NCBI GenBank assembly: GCA_017553505.1
Contig: JAFZLD010000003.1
Location: 62,001 to 126,000 of the forward strand
DNA length: 64,000 nucleotides
Direction: 5' to 3'
DNA from: Lachnospiraceae bacterium
GTDB lineage: Bacteria; Bacillota; Clostridia; Lachnospirales; Lachnospiraceae
Positions 16,209 to 25,256 of this stretch are shown here, in pieces; within the stretch, counting starts at the first letter, position 1; every line of letters starts with the position of its first letter. The notes below the pieces were generated by a model, which saw only the letters and a program-made list of their open reading frames with translations, made no database searches and was not told the origin of the DNA. Made by a program: the position numbers and the translations under genes.

Positions 16209-17573
16209 ATGGGATTGTTTGAATTACTGCTTTTGGCGGTGGGACTTTCTATGGATGCTTTTGCGGTGTCCATTTGTAAGGGGCTTGCCGTTAAGAAAAT
16301 TACTGCAAAAGAATATTTGTTATGCGGCGTATGGTTCGGAGGCTTTCAGGGACTGATGCCGCTCATAGGCTATCTGGTGGGGTCAAGGTTTGAAAGGTTT
16401 ATAAGCGTGGTGGCTCCGTGGGTAGCTTTTATATTGCTTGCGCTTATCGGCGGCAATATGGTCAAAGAAGCCTTCGCTCCGCCTGAAGAGGTGAAGCCGG
16501 AGTTCGATGTTAAGACCATGTTCATGATGGCTGTGGCCACGAGTATCGATGCGCTTGCAGTCGGTATTACTTTTGTGGCGGTGCCCGTTAAGGTTGTAGC
16601 CGGCGGCAGTTTCATTAATGTAATCTTCGCAGTGGTTACGATAGCGATTACCACATGCATTATCTCCATGATAGGCGTTAAGATAGGACATATCTTCGGT
16701 ACCAGATATAAGTCCGGTTCCGAGATTATGGGTGGAACGATTCTTATATTTATAGGTCTTCGCGCACTGTTGTCTCATCTTGACAGGTCGCAGGCTCTGT
16801 CGGATTCCGAGACGATTTTCGGAATGCTGATTCCTCTTATAGGAACGCTTCTCGGCGCTGCGGTAGTATACGCCAAGAAGAATGAGCTTACCAAGGATTT
16901 AAGGATGATACTTGTGGGACTGACTTCGGGTATCATGATTTCAATAGCAGTGTGGGGAATGATTGAACCCGCAGTTAAGGGAGTATCCGGCGATGTTAAG
17001 ACAGGGATAATTCTTGTGGTCGCTTGCTTTTGCGGAGGTGTGCTGCTTCAGTATATTCTGGACAGTGTTATACCTCACACGCATGCATATGCCGACCTCA
17101 CGGAGGGTCCTAAGTGTGGACTTGATACGGGCATGAAAGTTATGCTTACGGAAGTTATTCATCATATCCCCGAGGGTATCGCACTTGGCGCAATTTATGC
17201 GGGCCATTTCCTCGAGACCGCGTGGATTTCGGCTTCAACGGCGCTGGTACTTGCAATCGCCATCGCTATTCAGAATATCCCCGAGGCGCTCTTCGTGTCA
17301 CTTCCGCTTCGCGAGAAGGGCACCAATACCGGCAAGGCTTTCTTTATGGGCGTGGTATCCGGCATGCCGATACCGCTTCTCGGTATTATTACGGTTATAG
17401 TTGCGCTCCTGTTTCCGAGCATTTTGCCTTATGTGATGGCACTTGCGGGCGGCGCACTGATATATACAACGGTCGAGGAAATCCCGGGACTTGGGTCCAA
17501 GAAAGAAAACGACAAGGGTGCGCTGGCATTTGTTGTGGGATTTGCGATTGTGATGTTTATGATTTTCTTTTGA
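16209..17573 (+). CDS. MntP-ZIP fusion metal transporter
   Basis: One uninterrupted frame of 454 residues. Residues 1-190 match MntP manganese exporters: LSMDAFAVSICKGLAVKK with Asp16, and SIDALAVGITF with Asp114, the two conserved repeats. Residues about 200-454 match ZIP-family divalent metal transporters: HHIPEGIALG (318-327), QNIPEALFVSLPLR (from 355) and the last helices with AGGALIYTTVEEIPG. About six plus eight membrane helices are predicted. MntP proteins pump Mn2+ out, and ZIP proteins usually carry Zn2+, Fe2+ or Mn2+ inward. AAGGAG precedes the ATG. No yybP-ykoY riboswitch fits in the 32 bases upstream. Confidence 0.88.
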   Translation: MGLFELLLLAVGLSMDAFAVSICKGLAVKKITAKEYLLCGVWFGGFQGLMPLIGYLVGSRFERFISVVAPWVAFILLALIGGNMVKEAFAPPEEVKPEFDVKTMFMMAVATSIDALAVGITFVAVPVKVVAGGSFINVIFAVVTIAITTCIISMIGVKIGHIFGTRYKSGSEIMGGTILIFIGLRALLSHLDRSQALSDSETIFGMLIPLIGTLLGAAVVYAKKNELTKDLRMILVGLTSGIMISIAVWGMIEPAVKGVSGDVKTGIILVVACFCGGVLLQYILDSVIPHTHAYADLTEGPKCGLDTGMKVMLTEVIHHIPEGIALGAIYAGHFLETAWISASTALVLAIAIAIQNIPEALFVSLPLREKGTNTGKAFFMGVVSGMPIPLLGIITVIVALLFPSILPYVMALAGGALIYTTVEEIPGLGSKKENDKGALAFVVGFAIVMFMIFF

Positions 17574-17703
17574 TGAATCATAAATATGAGTAACGGTTAA
17601 AAAAATAAATCAAAAGTTAATGGCTGTTCACTACCATTCTTATAATTCGGCGGATATAATAAGGCTATAAACGGTACCGCTTGATTTATGAACGGAGGTA
17701 GTT

Positions 17704-18744
17704 ATGCAGATTAACGAAGTAATCAGAAAATATAGAAAAGAAAACAATTTAACTCAGGAAGAAATGGCTGTAAGGCTCGGGGTGACCGCGCCTGCGGTCA
17801 ATAAGTGGGAGAGCGGCGCCTCGATGCCCGATGTATCGCTTCTCGCGCCTATAGCAAGGCTGCTTCATATATCGCTCGACGAGCTGCTTTCTTTTAAGGA
17901 AGAACTCTCGGATGTAGAAATCAGGAATATCCTGGCCGAGATACAGACGATGTTTATGACGGAGCCTATCGGGGCTGTGCATAAGAAGATGCAGGAATAT
18001 ATAAGGGAGTATCCCAATGAGGAGGAGCTTATCCTTTCTTTTGCAGCTATTATGTATGGCAGATGCTTTATACTGGCGCCAGATGAAGGAACCAAGTACG
18101 AAAACTGGATTAAGGACTGTTATAAGAATCTCTTGACGAGCAATGACGAGAGAATCAGACGCCGCGCTGCTGACGGTATGTATGCCCTGTACATAGGCAT
18201 GGAGCAATTCGAAGAAGCTGAGCGCTGCCTCGAATATTATTCCCCCGATGACCCCGACAGACCAAGAAAGCTTGCCACAATCTACTACGGCACTGGTCGA
18301 TACGAAGAAGCATACAAAACGCTTGAAGGAACGCTGTATACGGACTATCAGAAGATGAGCGTAGGACTTCACCAGATATACAGGGTTGCCATGAATACAG
18401 GTGACCATAAGAAAGCGGAGGCAATTCTTAACAAAGAAAGCGAGCTTGCCGACCTCTTCGAGATGGGAGAGTACCACAAAAACGCGGGAAGATTCGATTA
18501 TGTCGTAGCCACGAAGAATGCAGAGGAGACTTTGAAAATCCTCGATATATTAATGGCTCATTCCGAGAATTTGACGGATTACAGAAAGTCAAGTTTGTTT
18601 GAGCATGTGACCTTCGCCGAAGGTGAGCCCGGATTTGCGGATGTAATGCGTATGAATCTGTTTAATCAGGTGTGTAACGATGATTCATATGCATTTGTAA
18701 GAGAATCGGACGGGTGGGAAGAGTTTAAAAAGAAGTGGAGTTAA
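17704..18744 (+). CDS. XRE-type regulator with C-terminal TPR-like repeats
   Basis: A 346-residue cytoplasmic protein. Residues 1-62 are a Cro/C1 helix-turn-helix (IRKYRKENNLTQEEMAVRLGV... KWESGASMPDVSLLAPIARLL). Residues about 75-340 are all-helical with repeated aromatic/alanine pairs like tetratricopeptide repeats (for example EEAERCLEYYS, GRYEEAYKTLEG). The design resembles peptide-sensing regulators, but no peptide gene is seen beside it. It stands alone between a -10-like TATAAT region and a terminator. Confidence 0.8.
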   Translation: MQINEVIRKYRKENNLTQEEMAVRLGVTAPAVNKWESGASMPDVSLLAPIARLLHISLDELLSFKEELSDVEIRNILAEIQTMFMTEPIGAVHKKMQEYIREYPNEEELILSFAAIMYGRCFILAPDEGTKYENWIKDCYKNLLTSNDERIRRRAADGMYALYIGMEQFEEAERCLEYYSPDDPDRPRKLATIYYGTGRYEEAYKTLEGTLYTDYQKMSVGLHQIYRVAMNTGDHKKAEAILNKESELADLFEMGEYHKNAGRFDYVVATKNAEETLKILDILMAHSENLTDYRKSSLFEHVTFAEGEPGFADVMRMNLFNQVCNDDSYAFVRESDGWEEFKKKWS

Positions 18745-18751
18745 ATAGATT

Positions 18752-18778
18752 AAGGCGACCGATTATCGGTCGCCTTTG
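18752..18778. terminator. Terminator between convergent genes
   Basis: Eleven-base-pair stem AAGGCGACCGA / TCGGTCGCCTT with a three-base loop, between the XRE regulator gene and the leftward phosphoesterase gene. Confidence 0.75.
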
Positions 18779-18781
18779 CTA

Positions 18782-19699
18782 TTATTTACGGGTGTTATAG
18801 TCGGGGATGCCTAAGATTGCGGCAGCCTCGGCGAAGTATTTCTCGTCGATGTGAGGCCAGTTTACAGGTACACCGGTGGCCTTGGCCTGAAGGTCATGGG
18901 CAGTGTTTACAAGCTCCGGAGTGTAGTCTTCGCCGGTTTTAAGGGTAAAGATGTTGTTGGAGATGAACCACAAGCCTTTGTCCATGAGGCCTTTTTCGTA
19001 GATGCTGTCGATGACGTAGTCGACGTCGTAGGGGAGGCTTAGGAATTCTGCTTCCCAGCGGGCGCCGCCTGCTTCGGTGTTGTCATATCCGTGAAGGATA
19101 AGGCACTGGGCAAGGCCGGGGTTATTGATGGCTATGCCGAGAGCACCGGTATTGAAATAGTGGCGACCGTTGTGGTCGAGACGACCCTGATAATGGGTGT
19201 GGCCTGCTATAAGATAGTCCGTATCTATCTTTTCAAGCCACTCGCGGGTATTGTCGCCGTCAAACTGCAAAAGCTCGCGCGTGTTCTCGGGTGAGCCGTG
19301 GCAGCAGGTGAGGGCGGGATAGCCTTCGCATTCGTACTTAAAAGTTATGGGGAGGGATTCAAAGAAATCGAGATCCCTGTCTGTTAAACGCTCGTAAGTG
19401 TATAAAAGGTTGCCGCTTGCAGAGTTGTATATCCATTTCGGACCATCGGACTCGCCACGGACGACCTTTCTTTGACCAATCATGTAGTCTTCCCGGTTGC
19501 CGCGAAGTGCGGTGACGGTGTAGCGGTCCATGAGCTTGTAGATGTAGTCCATGGTCTCTGCAGTGTCCGTCGTATCGGATACGTAGTCGCCGAGGAAAAA
19601 GAACTCGGTTATGCCTTGTGCTTCCATATATTTGACTGCTGTCTTGAAAGCGGTGAAGTTACTGTGGATGTCGGCGATGACGCCTATCTGTTTTGTCAT
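18782..19699 (-). CDS. Calcineurin-like metallophosphoesterase
   Basis: A 305-residue cytoplasmic enzyme with the full set of metal-binding motifs: DIHSN (residues 10-14), GDYVSD, GNRED, CCHGSP and GHTH. These place it in the YfcE/ApaH-like group of dimetal phosphoesterases that hydrolyse phosphodiesters or dinucleotides. The substrate is unknown. The frame extends upstream to 19732, but the ATG at 19699 has AGAGGA before it, and homologous proteins start directly at the first beta strand (KQIGVIADIH). Single-gene unit. Confidence 0.88.
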   Translation of the reverse strand: MTKQIGVIADIHSNFTAFKTAVKYMEAQGITEFFFLGDYVSDTTDTAETMDYIYKLMDRYTVTALRGNREDYMIGQRKVVRGESDGPKWIYNSASGNLLYTYERLTDRDLDFFESLPITFKYECEGYPALTCCHGSPENTRELLQFDGDNTREWLEKIDTDYLIAGHTHYQGRLDHNGRHYFNTGALGIAINNPGLAQCLILHGYDNTEAGGARWEAEFLSLPYDVDYVIDSIYEKGLMDKGLWFISNNIFTLKTGEDYTPELVNTAHDLQAKATGVPVNWPHIDEKYFAEAAAILGIPDYNTRK

Positions 19700-19809
19700 T
19701 ATAATTTCCTCTTTTGTTAGTATATAACGCATTTTACAATAAGTGAATTGATTATTTTTAAGGGGGAAGTTAAGATTGAATTAAGTTCGTGAGAAAGAGA
19801 GATTAGATT

Positions 19810-20256
19810 ATGAGGATATGTGATGAGGTCAGGGCGCTTGTAGAGGGTGTACCCTATGTAAGCGCTAATCTGGCCAATGTCTCGGCGCTCATTTGGGAGC
19901 GCTTCGATGATATTAACTGGGCAGGCTTCTATGAGATGAAAGACGGGAAGCTGGTGCTTTCTTCTTTTCAGGGAAAGGTTGCCTGCGTAGAGATTAAGAT
20001 TGGCCGTGGCGTGTGCGGAACCGCTGTAGAGAAGGACGAAACCCTTGTGGTTCCCGATGTGCATAAGTTCGCGACGCATATAGCCTGTGACAGCGCGTCC
20101 AATTCTGAGATTGTTATTCCGATTCACCGCGGTGGGGAAATTTTCGGTGTGTTGGATATCGACAGTCCTTCTTTTGACAGATTCGGTGAAGAGGACAGAG
20201 TTGAGCTGGAAGCGGCAGTGAAGGTATTGGAAGAGTTTCTTCCCGAAATGAGATAA
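19810..20256 (+). CDS. msrC: Free methionine-(R)-sulfoxide reductase (GAF domain)
   Basis: The protein is a single GAF domain of 148 residues that carries the fRMsr signatures: NWAGFY, GKVACVEIKIGRGVCGTA, IACDSASNSEIVIPI and GVLDIDSPSFDRF. The three cysteines that line the active site in this family (in ACVEI, GVCGTA and IACDS) are all present. The enzyme reduces free, not peptide-bound, methionine-R-sulfoxide in the cytoplasm, using thioredoxin. It complements MsrA encoded near 30 kb. The ribosome site is weak. The xylosidase gene starts 30 bases downstream. Confidence 0.92.
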   Translation: MRICDEVRALVEGVPYVSANLANVSALIWERFDDINWAGFYEMKDGKLVLSSFQGKVACVEIKIGRGVCGTAVEKDETLVVPDVHKFATHIACDSASNSEIVIPIHRGGEIFGVLDIDSPSFDRFGEEDRVELEAAVKVLEEFLPEMR

Positions 20257-20286
20257 TAATGGCACGATAGTGCAGGAGGTATACAA

Positions 20287-22260
20287 ATGACTATATATGT
20301 TAATCAGGCGGCACTCACTGAGGGCGACGGTTCCAAAGAAAGACCGTTTAAGCACATCAATGATGCTGCAAGGGTTGCCAAGCCCGGCGATGAGGTAATT
20401 GTTGCGAAGGGTGTGTACAGAGAGTACGTTAATCCGCTTCGCGGCGGCACCAAGGACGAGAGAATCGTTTATCGTTCGGAGGAGCCTTTGGGTGCGGTTA
20501 TTACCGGTGCCGAGGTTGTGAAAGGCTGGAAGAAGTATAAGGGAACTACATGGGTGGTTCGAGTAGGAAACGGCGTGTTCGGTAACTACAATCCTTATAC
20601 TACAGAGGTGTACGGAGACTGGTATTTTGCGCCCGCTGTGCGTCATACCGGTGCGGTATATCTTAACGATAAGATGTTATATGAGACAGAGAGCCTCAAG
20701 GAATGTCTTGCGGGAGAGGTTTACACACCTTCGTGGGACCCCGAGTTCTCTGTATATAAGTGGTTTGCTGAGCAGGACGGTAACGATACTGTTATCTATG
20801 CTAATTTCCATGAATTTGACCCTAATAAGGAGAATGTTGAGATTAACGTTCGTCGTCGTTGTTTCTTCCCTGAGAAGCAGGGACGCGGCTACATTACCGT
20901 ATCCGGCTTCAATATTCAGAAGGCGGCTACCACATGGGCTCCTCCGGCAGCTTTCCAGGACGGTATGATAGGACCTCACTGGAGCAAGGGTTGGATTATT
21001 GAGGATTGTGAGATTTCCAACTCCAAGTGCTGTGGTATTTCCCTCGGTAAGTATTACGATCCCGAGAACGATCATTATTTTACCACCAAGCATTTAAAGA
21101 GCCCTACGCAGATGGAGCGTGACGCCGTATGCCGCGGTCAGTATCACGGCTGGCTCAAGGAACGCATCGGTTCACATATCGTGCGTCGTTGCCACATTCA
21201 TCACTGCGAGCAGACAGGTATCGTAGGCAGAATGGGTGCTGTCTTCTCAACTATCGAGGACAACCACATTCATAACATCAACAACATGCAGCAGCTTGGC
21301 GGCGCCGAGATTTCCGGTATTAAGCTTCACGCTGCTATCGACGTAACCATTCGTCGTAACCATATTCATCACTCCACCATGGGTATCTGGTGCGACTGGG
21401 AAGCTCAGGGTACACGTATTACACAGAACCTTCTTCACGACAACTATCGTCCCGACTTCTGTACATGGGCCGAGGGCGGTATGGGAAGCCAGGATATCTT
21501 CGTAGAGGTGGGTCACGGTCCTACGCTTATCGATAATAATATTCTTTTGTCAAAAGCATCATTGTTCTTCGCTACAGAAAGCGTTGCGCTTGTACATAAC
21601 CTTATCTGCGGGGCTTTCCTTCAGGTAGGCGGCGGTACAGGCCCTCGTTACACACCTTACCACATCCGTCACAGGACAGAGGTTGCAGGCTTTAACACCA
21701 TTAACCACGGTGATGACAGATTCTACAACAATATCTTCATCAAGATGTGGCCCAATGTTAAGGACAAGGAAACCGGCAAGATTAACAAGGCCGATTCGAC
21801 ACCCGGTACATGGTACTTTGATGAGTATCCTACCTACGATGAGTGGATTAAGAACTTCGACCTTGACGTAAAGCGTCCCGACATGGGCAAGCTTGCCAAG
21901 TTCCAGTTCGATCACCTTCCTGTATGGGCCGACGGTAACGTATATCTCGGCGGCGCGCTTGCCTGGAAGAAAGAGAAGAACAAGCTCGTTGATAAGAAGG
22001 CCAAGGTTAAGGTTGAACTTGTGGAGAAGAACGGCAAGTACACCGTTAAGACCAATGTGTTCGACTTCCTTAAGGATTTCAGCGACGGTATCATCACCAG
22101 CGATATCCTCGGCAAGGCATTCCAGCCCGAGCAGCGCTTTGAGAATCCCGACGGTTCTGCAATCACCTTCGATCAGGACTACTTCGGCGACCACCGCGGT
22201 ATTACCACCATACCCGGTCCTTTCGTAAGCAAGGAGAGTTTGAAGAAAGCGGTTTGGTAA
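20287..22260 (+). CDS. GH120-family beta-xylosidase
   Basis: A 657-residue right-handed beta-helix protein without signal peptide, matching GH120 beta-xylosidases such as Thermoanaerobacterium XylC. Shared features are the N-terminal YVNQAALTEGDGSKERPF start, VYGDW, VEINVRRRCFFP, WAPPA, HWSKGWIIED, HAAIDV and CDWEAQG. By comparison with XylC (Asp382, Glu405), Asp370 in WCDWEAQG is the likely nucleophile and Glu407 in IFVEVGHG the acid/base. A 14-residue insertion between them explains the wider spacing. It would split short xylo-oligosaccharides in the cytoplasm. A GGAGG site precedes it and a strong terminator follows. Confidence 0.9.
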   Translation: MTIYVNQAALTEGDGSKERPFKHINDAARVAKPGDEVIVAKGVYREYVNPLRGGTKDERIVYRSEEPLGAVITGAEVVKGWKKYKGTTWVVRVGNGVFGNYNPYTTEVYGDWYFAPAVRHTGAVYLNDKMLYETESLKECLAGEVYTPSWDPEFSVYKWFAEQDGNDTVIYANFHEFDPNKENVEINVRRRCFFPEKQGRGYITVSGFNIQKAATTWAPPAAFQDGMIGPHWSKGWIIEDCEISNSKCCGISLGKYYDPENDHYFTTKHLKSPTQMERDAVCRGQYHGWLKERIGSHIVRRCHIHHCEQTGIVGRMGAVFSTIEDNHIHNINNMQQLGGAEISGIKLHAAIDVTIRRNHIHHSTMGIWCDWEAQGTRITQNLLHDNYRPDFCTWAEGGMGSQDIFVEVGHGPTLIDNNILLSKASLFFATESVALVHNLICGAFLQVGGGTGPRYTPYHIRHRTEVAGFNTINHGDDRFYNNIFIKMWPNVKDKETGKINKADSTPGTWYFDEYPTYDEWIKNFDLDVKRPDMGKLAKFQFDHLPVWADGNVYLGGALAWKKEKNKLVDKKAKVKVELVEKNGKYTVKTNVFDFLKDFSDGIITSDILGKAFQPEQRFENPDGSAITFDQDYFGDHRGITTIPGPFVSKESLKKAVW

Positions 22261-22270
22261 TATAAGATAA

Positions 22271-22301
22271 AAAGGCCCCGAGCGATTGCCCGGGGCTTTT
22301 T
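22271..22301. terminator. Terminator between convergent genes
   Basis: Stem GCCCCG / CGGGGC within AAAAGGCCCCG...CGGGGCTTTTT, with A run on the left and T run on the right, so usable from both sides. Confidence 0.85.
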
Positions 22302-22308
22302 GCATGCT

Positions 22309-23445
22309 TTATTTGGCCTTAAGGAAGTTACGATAGCCCGGCAGATACTGCACGTGGATGCGGTTCTCGGGATTGACATCAGTAAGATAGAGCACCGCGA
22401 GGAATATCCATTCCAAAGGCTTCATGAGGATGTATACCACGTCCGAGGAAAACTTGTTGCGTATTACGCGGGCGATGGGAAGACCGTGCTTGTCGTAGAA
22501 ATTACGTACCGCGCGGTGGAAGCGGGGAGTGCGCTCTTCAAGCACCTGCTCGAAGGCGTTGGCAATCTCTAATTGGCGGTTTACCACTACGACGGTGCCG
22601 TTTCTTTCGCCGTAACGGAGAGGGCGTACTAGGCCTTTGTGTCCGCGGGCTGCCACGGTACAGAGGTAGTGACCTTCAAAAGGAAGATTGGGAGGCGCGA
22701 TTCGCTGCGACAGCGCGTAGTCGGCGGTCTCAGTCCAGGCCTTAACGATAATGTCTGGCTGCTGTCCGAACAGGGTAAGTATCAAAAGAAGGATTCCGAG
22801 AAGCGGTATCATTGCGACAAAAGCGAACAGCGGCCACATGGAAGACTTGGCGAGCCATCTGTTGAGGGTGCGAAGGAATTCGTTCTTGCCGTACAAAGCT
22901 TCGTCGTGCTCTATGGATGCGTTCCATTCTTTGATCTTGCGACGGATAATATCGAGAATCATGACGATGATGTTGAAAGGAAGAATCATCAAAGGGTAAG
23001 AGTTCGCGATATCCTTAATCTGGATACACCACACAACAACCGTAATCATCATGGGATACAGCGGCGCCATGCAAAGAACTGTGGCAAGCGGCGGCAGCTT
23101 GGAAGCGGGCGTGAAGTCCAGGATAATAAATCCGATAAGCGCGAGAGCGCAGATAATCAGATAGAAACCGACTCCCTCCGTCCACATCGGCTGGTGAATG
23201 CCTTCATACAGAGCCTTGTTCCACTCGCTGTTATTAATGTTCAGCACAATTGCTCCGTAGAATATCGAGAGAACCACTCCGAAGAATAATGTGGCGGCCC
23301 ATACAAGGCGCCTTAATACGGGTTTGACTCTTAAAGTAAAAAGGTCCAATACATTAATTGCAGTGACCGTGATCGGAACAATAAATATTGCTATTATGAT
23401 AAAGAAACCTGCAATTGCACTTTGCATACTGTTTATAGTCTCCAT
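22309..23445 (-). CDS. Polytopic membrane protein, possibly DUF6688
   Basis: A 378-residue protein with about seven hydrophobic helices up to residue 230 and a soluble C-terminal domain. That domain contains HYLCTVAARGHKGLVRPLRYGERNG and VNRQLEIANAFEQVLEERTPRFHRAVRNFYDKHG, features I associate with the uncharacterised DUF6688 family; the family name is from memory. Function is unknown. AGGGGGA lies six bases before the ATG at 23445, which is preferred to the TTG at 23451. Single-gene unit. Confidence 0.65.
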   Translation of the reverse strand: METINSMQSAIAGFFIIIAIFIVPITVTAINVLDLFTLRVKPVLRRLVWAATLFFGVVLSIFYGAIVLNINNSEWNKALYEGIHQPMWTEGVGFYLIICALALIGFIILDFTPASKLPPLATVLCMAPLYPMMITVVVWCIQIKDIANSYPLMILPFNIIVMILDIIRRKIKEWNASIEHDEALYGKNEFLRTLNRWLAKSSMWPLFAFVAMIPLLGILLLILTLFGQQPDIIVKAWTETADYALSQRIAPPNLPFEGHYLCTVAARGHKGLVRPLRYGERNGTVVVVNRQLEIANAFEQVLEERTPRFHRAVRNFYDKHGLPIARVIRNKFSSDVVYILMKPLEWIFLAVLYLTDVNPENRIHVQYLPGYRNFLKAK

Positions 23446-23596
23446 TTCCAATCCCCCTATGCGTAGGAATACCTTAAACTAAATTACGATCCAAGTGTAT
23501 CAACCGAAATCCCGCCTATCAAGGGCTTCGGGCGCTTATTAAGAAAACCTACAAACAACCATAATCCGTTGTTCAAAATCTTAAGAAAAAACAGAA

Positions 23597-23630
23597 AAAA
23601 TCCCGCGGGGAGCAATCTCCCAACGGGACC
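23597..23630 (-). terminator. Minus-strand terminator of a lost gene
   Basis: On the minus strand, GGTCCCG-TTGGGAG-ATTG-CTCCC-CGCGGGA is followed by TTTTTT. It lies just beyond a 34-codon coding remnant and no complete gene, so it probably served a gene that has been mostly deleted. Confidence 0.6.
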
Positions 23631-23646
23631 CTCTGTTGTAGGAATA

Positions 23647-23751
23647 CTAGATTGTAAGCGCTAATTCTTTGGCGTCTTTGGTAAGTTTGAAGGAAGCGGT
23701 CTTGCCTTCACACTGAGCCTTGTAACCTCCGAATACTTGCGACTGTTGAGT
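23647..23751 (-). pseudogene. C-terminal remnant of an unidentified gene
   Basis: A 34-codon open stretch on the minus strand ends in a stop and is followed 17 bases later by a good terminator. Its product ends FGGYKAQCEGKTASFKLTKD then AKELALTI, which reads like the last strands of a beta-rich protein. There is no start codon, ribosome site or room for a normal gene, because an in-frame stop lies directly upstream. The parent family is not recognised. The interpretation as a deletion remnant rests on protein-like composition plus the intact terminator. Confidence 0.45.
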
Positions 23752-23899
23752 TTATAAAGAAAGTATAGTAAAAAATTGCTTGTTTTTCTGTCATAATTCC
23801 ACTGCCTTTTTGTTATATTGCGCTTATTTGCCATTGCGGTCTGTATTATTCAGACAATTCGTGGTATAATCATTTTACTAATTTGACGAGGCGATATAA

Positions 23900-24073
23900 T
23901 TGGAAACTATGTATTATGAAGTAGTCTCAATTGACGGAGATTACGCTAACTTAAAAAGAACGGACGTAGAAACGGACGACTTAAAACTCGTGGCGAGAGC
24001 ACTTCTTCCTTATAACATTCGAGAAGGTTCCAAGCTTAAGTACGAGATGATGACTTACAGTCTCATCGACTAG
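23900..24073 (+). CDS. Small DUF3006-like protein
   Basis: A 57-residue frame starting at TTG 23900, eight bases after GAGG; an ATG at 23909 is the alternative but lies 17 bases from that site. The product (METMYYEVVSIDGDYANLKR then TDVETDDLKLVARALLPYNI) has the pattern of DUF3006: short beta strands, 'I-x-G-D-x-A', a 'LP' turn and 'REGSKLKYE'. It precedes the Sfp-type gene by ten bases and is probably co-transcribed. Function unknown. Confidence 0.6.
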   Translation: METMYYEVVSIDGDYANLKRTDVETDDLKLVARALLPYNIREGSKLKYEMMTYSLID

Positions 24074-24083
24074 AGGACAAGCT

Positions 24084-24776
24084 ATGTTTTTGAAGGTCTA
24101 TATAGCCGACATCACGCCTCTCTACGATGAGAAGACTTACGAATACTATTACAAAAAGTCCATCCCGTGGCGGCAAAAGAAAGCGGACGGCATCAAGCTT
24201 CAAAAGCCCAAGTGCCAATCAATCGGCGCAGGCATTCTTCTTAAGAAAGCCCTCGAGGATGTAGGTGTACCCAAGAACCTGTGGTCGTTTACGGAAGCGA
24301 AGTTTGGCAAGGCGATGCTTACCGATGCCCGCGAACTTATGATAGATTTCAGCCTCTCCCACTCCGGTGACAAGGTTATGTGCGCCATAAGTGACTGCGA
24401 GGTAGGTTGCGATGTTGAAATGATTAAGGACAATACCAAGGTAGCCAATCGTTTCTTTACCGGGCACGAGGCAGAACTTGCGCGTGATAACGCCGAAGTT
24501 TTCACCCGCATCTGGACGCTCAAGGAAAGCTTTATCAAAGCAACCGGAGAGGGTTTAAAGCGCCCGCTTAACAGCTTTGAAATCTGTTTTGAAGGTGATT
24601 ATGAGCGGACAGGCATATTGAGAGTAACGGGTGTAAAGGGCGACGGAATTGAGCCCGATACGTTTTCTTTGTACGAATGGGACTGCGACGCCGGATACAG
24701 ATATTCGGTGTGTGTTAAAGCTACAGAACTTACCCCTGAGATGGAACTTGTAAAACTTATCAATCGGCAGGGTTAA
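24084..24776 (+). CDS. 4'-phosphopantetheinyl transferase, Sfp type
   Basis: A 230-residue cytoplasmic enzyme that moves the phosphopantetheine arm of coenzyme A onto carrier proteins. Motifs visible: FSLSHSGDKVMCAIS, VGCDVEMIKD (the Mg2+-binding Asp and Glu), FTGHEAELA, and WTLKESFIKATGEGL with the catalytic Lys/Glu pair. Sfp types serve secondary-metabolite synthases, but many Firmicutes also use one for fatty-acid ACP. No synthase is in the window, so its target is open. It follows the small DUF3006-like gene. Confidence 0.92.
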   Translation: MFLKVYIADITPLYDEKTYEYYYKKSIPWRQKKADGIKLQKPKCQSIGAGILLKKALEDVGVPKNLWSFTEAKFGKAMLTDARELMIDFSLSHSGDKVMCAISDCEVGCDVEMIKDNTKVANRFFTGHEAELARDNAEVFTRIWTLKESFIKATGEGLKRPLNSFEICFEGDYERTGILRVTGVKGDGIEPDTFSLYEWDCDAGYRYSVCVKATELTPEMELVKLINRQG

Positions 24777-24785
24777 GATAGAGAA

Positions 24786-24801
24786 TGTAACATATGTTAC
24801 A
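24786..24801. promoter_or_regulatory. HcpR/Crp-like operator before the dfx-rbr genes
   Basis: A perfect 16-base palindrome TGTAACATATGTTACA containing GTAAC(n4)GTTAC, the site type described for clostridial HcpR. Its centre (24793.5) is 41.5 bases from the start point predicted by a TACACT -10 element at 24823-24828, the usual place for an activator of the Crp/Fnr class. Confidence 0.7.
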
Positions 24802-24859
24802 GAATTTTTATGGGGAATTAAGTACACTTAAGTCAGCTAAGAAAAAGGAGGACGTTACA

Positions 24860-25234
24860 ATGAGTTTGAAGTTTTACCGTTGTTCCCACTGTGGACAGAT
24901 TATCGTGAAGGTTAAGGAAACCGCAGTTCCCGTAGTATGCTGCGGCGAAGCAATGACAGAGTTAATTCCCGGTACTACCGATGCGGCTGTTGAGAAGCAT
25001 GTTCCCGCAGTTACCGTAGAAGGCAATACTGTTAAAGTCGCAGTAGGCGAAGTTGAGCACCCCATGATGGATGCTCACTACATCGAGTTCGTGGCTATCG
25101 AGACTACAAAGGGCTTCCAGATTAAGTTCTTAAAGCCCGGCGAAGCGCCCAAGGCTGAATTCGTGCTGGCAGCAGGCGAAGAGCTTGTAGCTACATACGA
25201 ATACTGCAACTTGCACGGACTTTGGAAGAAATAA
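24860..25234 (+). CDS. dfx: Desulfoferrodoxin (two-iron superoxide reductase)
   Basis: A 124-residue protein that reduces superoxide to hydrogen peroxide in the cytoplasm of anaerobes. The N-terminal desulforedoxin domain has the Fe(Cys)4 ligands C8, C11, C27 and C28. The catalytic domain has E45-K46-H47, H67 and H73, and ends with CNLHGLW, giving the Fe(His)4Cys centre. AAGGAGG before ATG 24860 settles the start over an upstream in-frame ATG. It lies 22 bases before rubrerythrin, which would remove the peroxide, and is probably activated by the Crp/Fnr protein encoded two genes further on. Confidence 0.95.
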   Translation: MSLKFYRCSHCGQIIVKVKETAVPVVCCGEAMTELIPGTTDAAVEKHVPAVTVEGNTVKVAVGEVEHPMMDAHYIEFVAIETTKGFQIKFLKPGEAPKAEFVLAAGEELVATYEYCNLHGLWKK

Positions 25235-25256
25235 TATATAGGCAGGAGAATTTATT

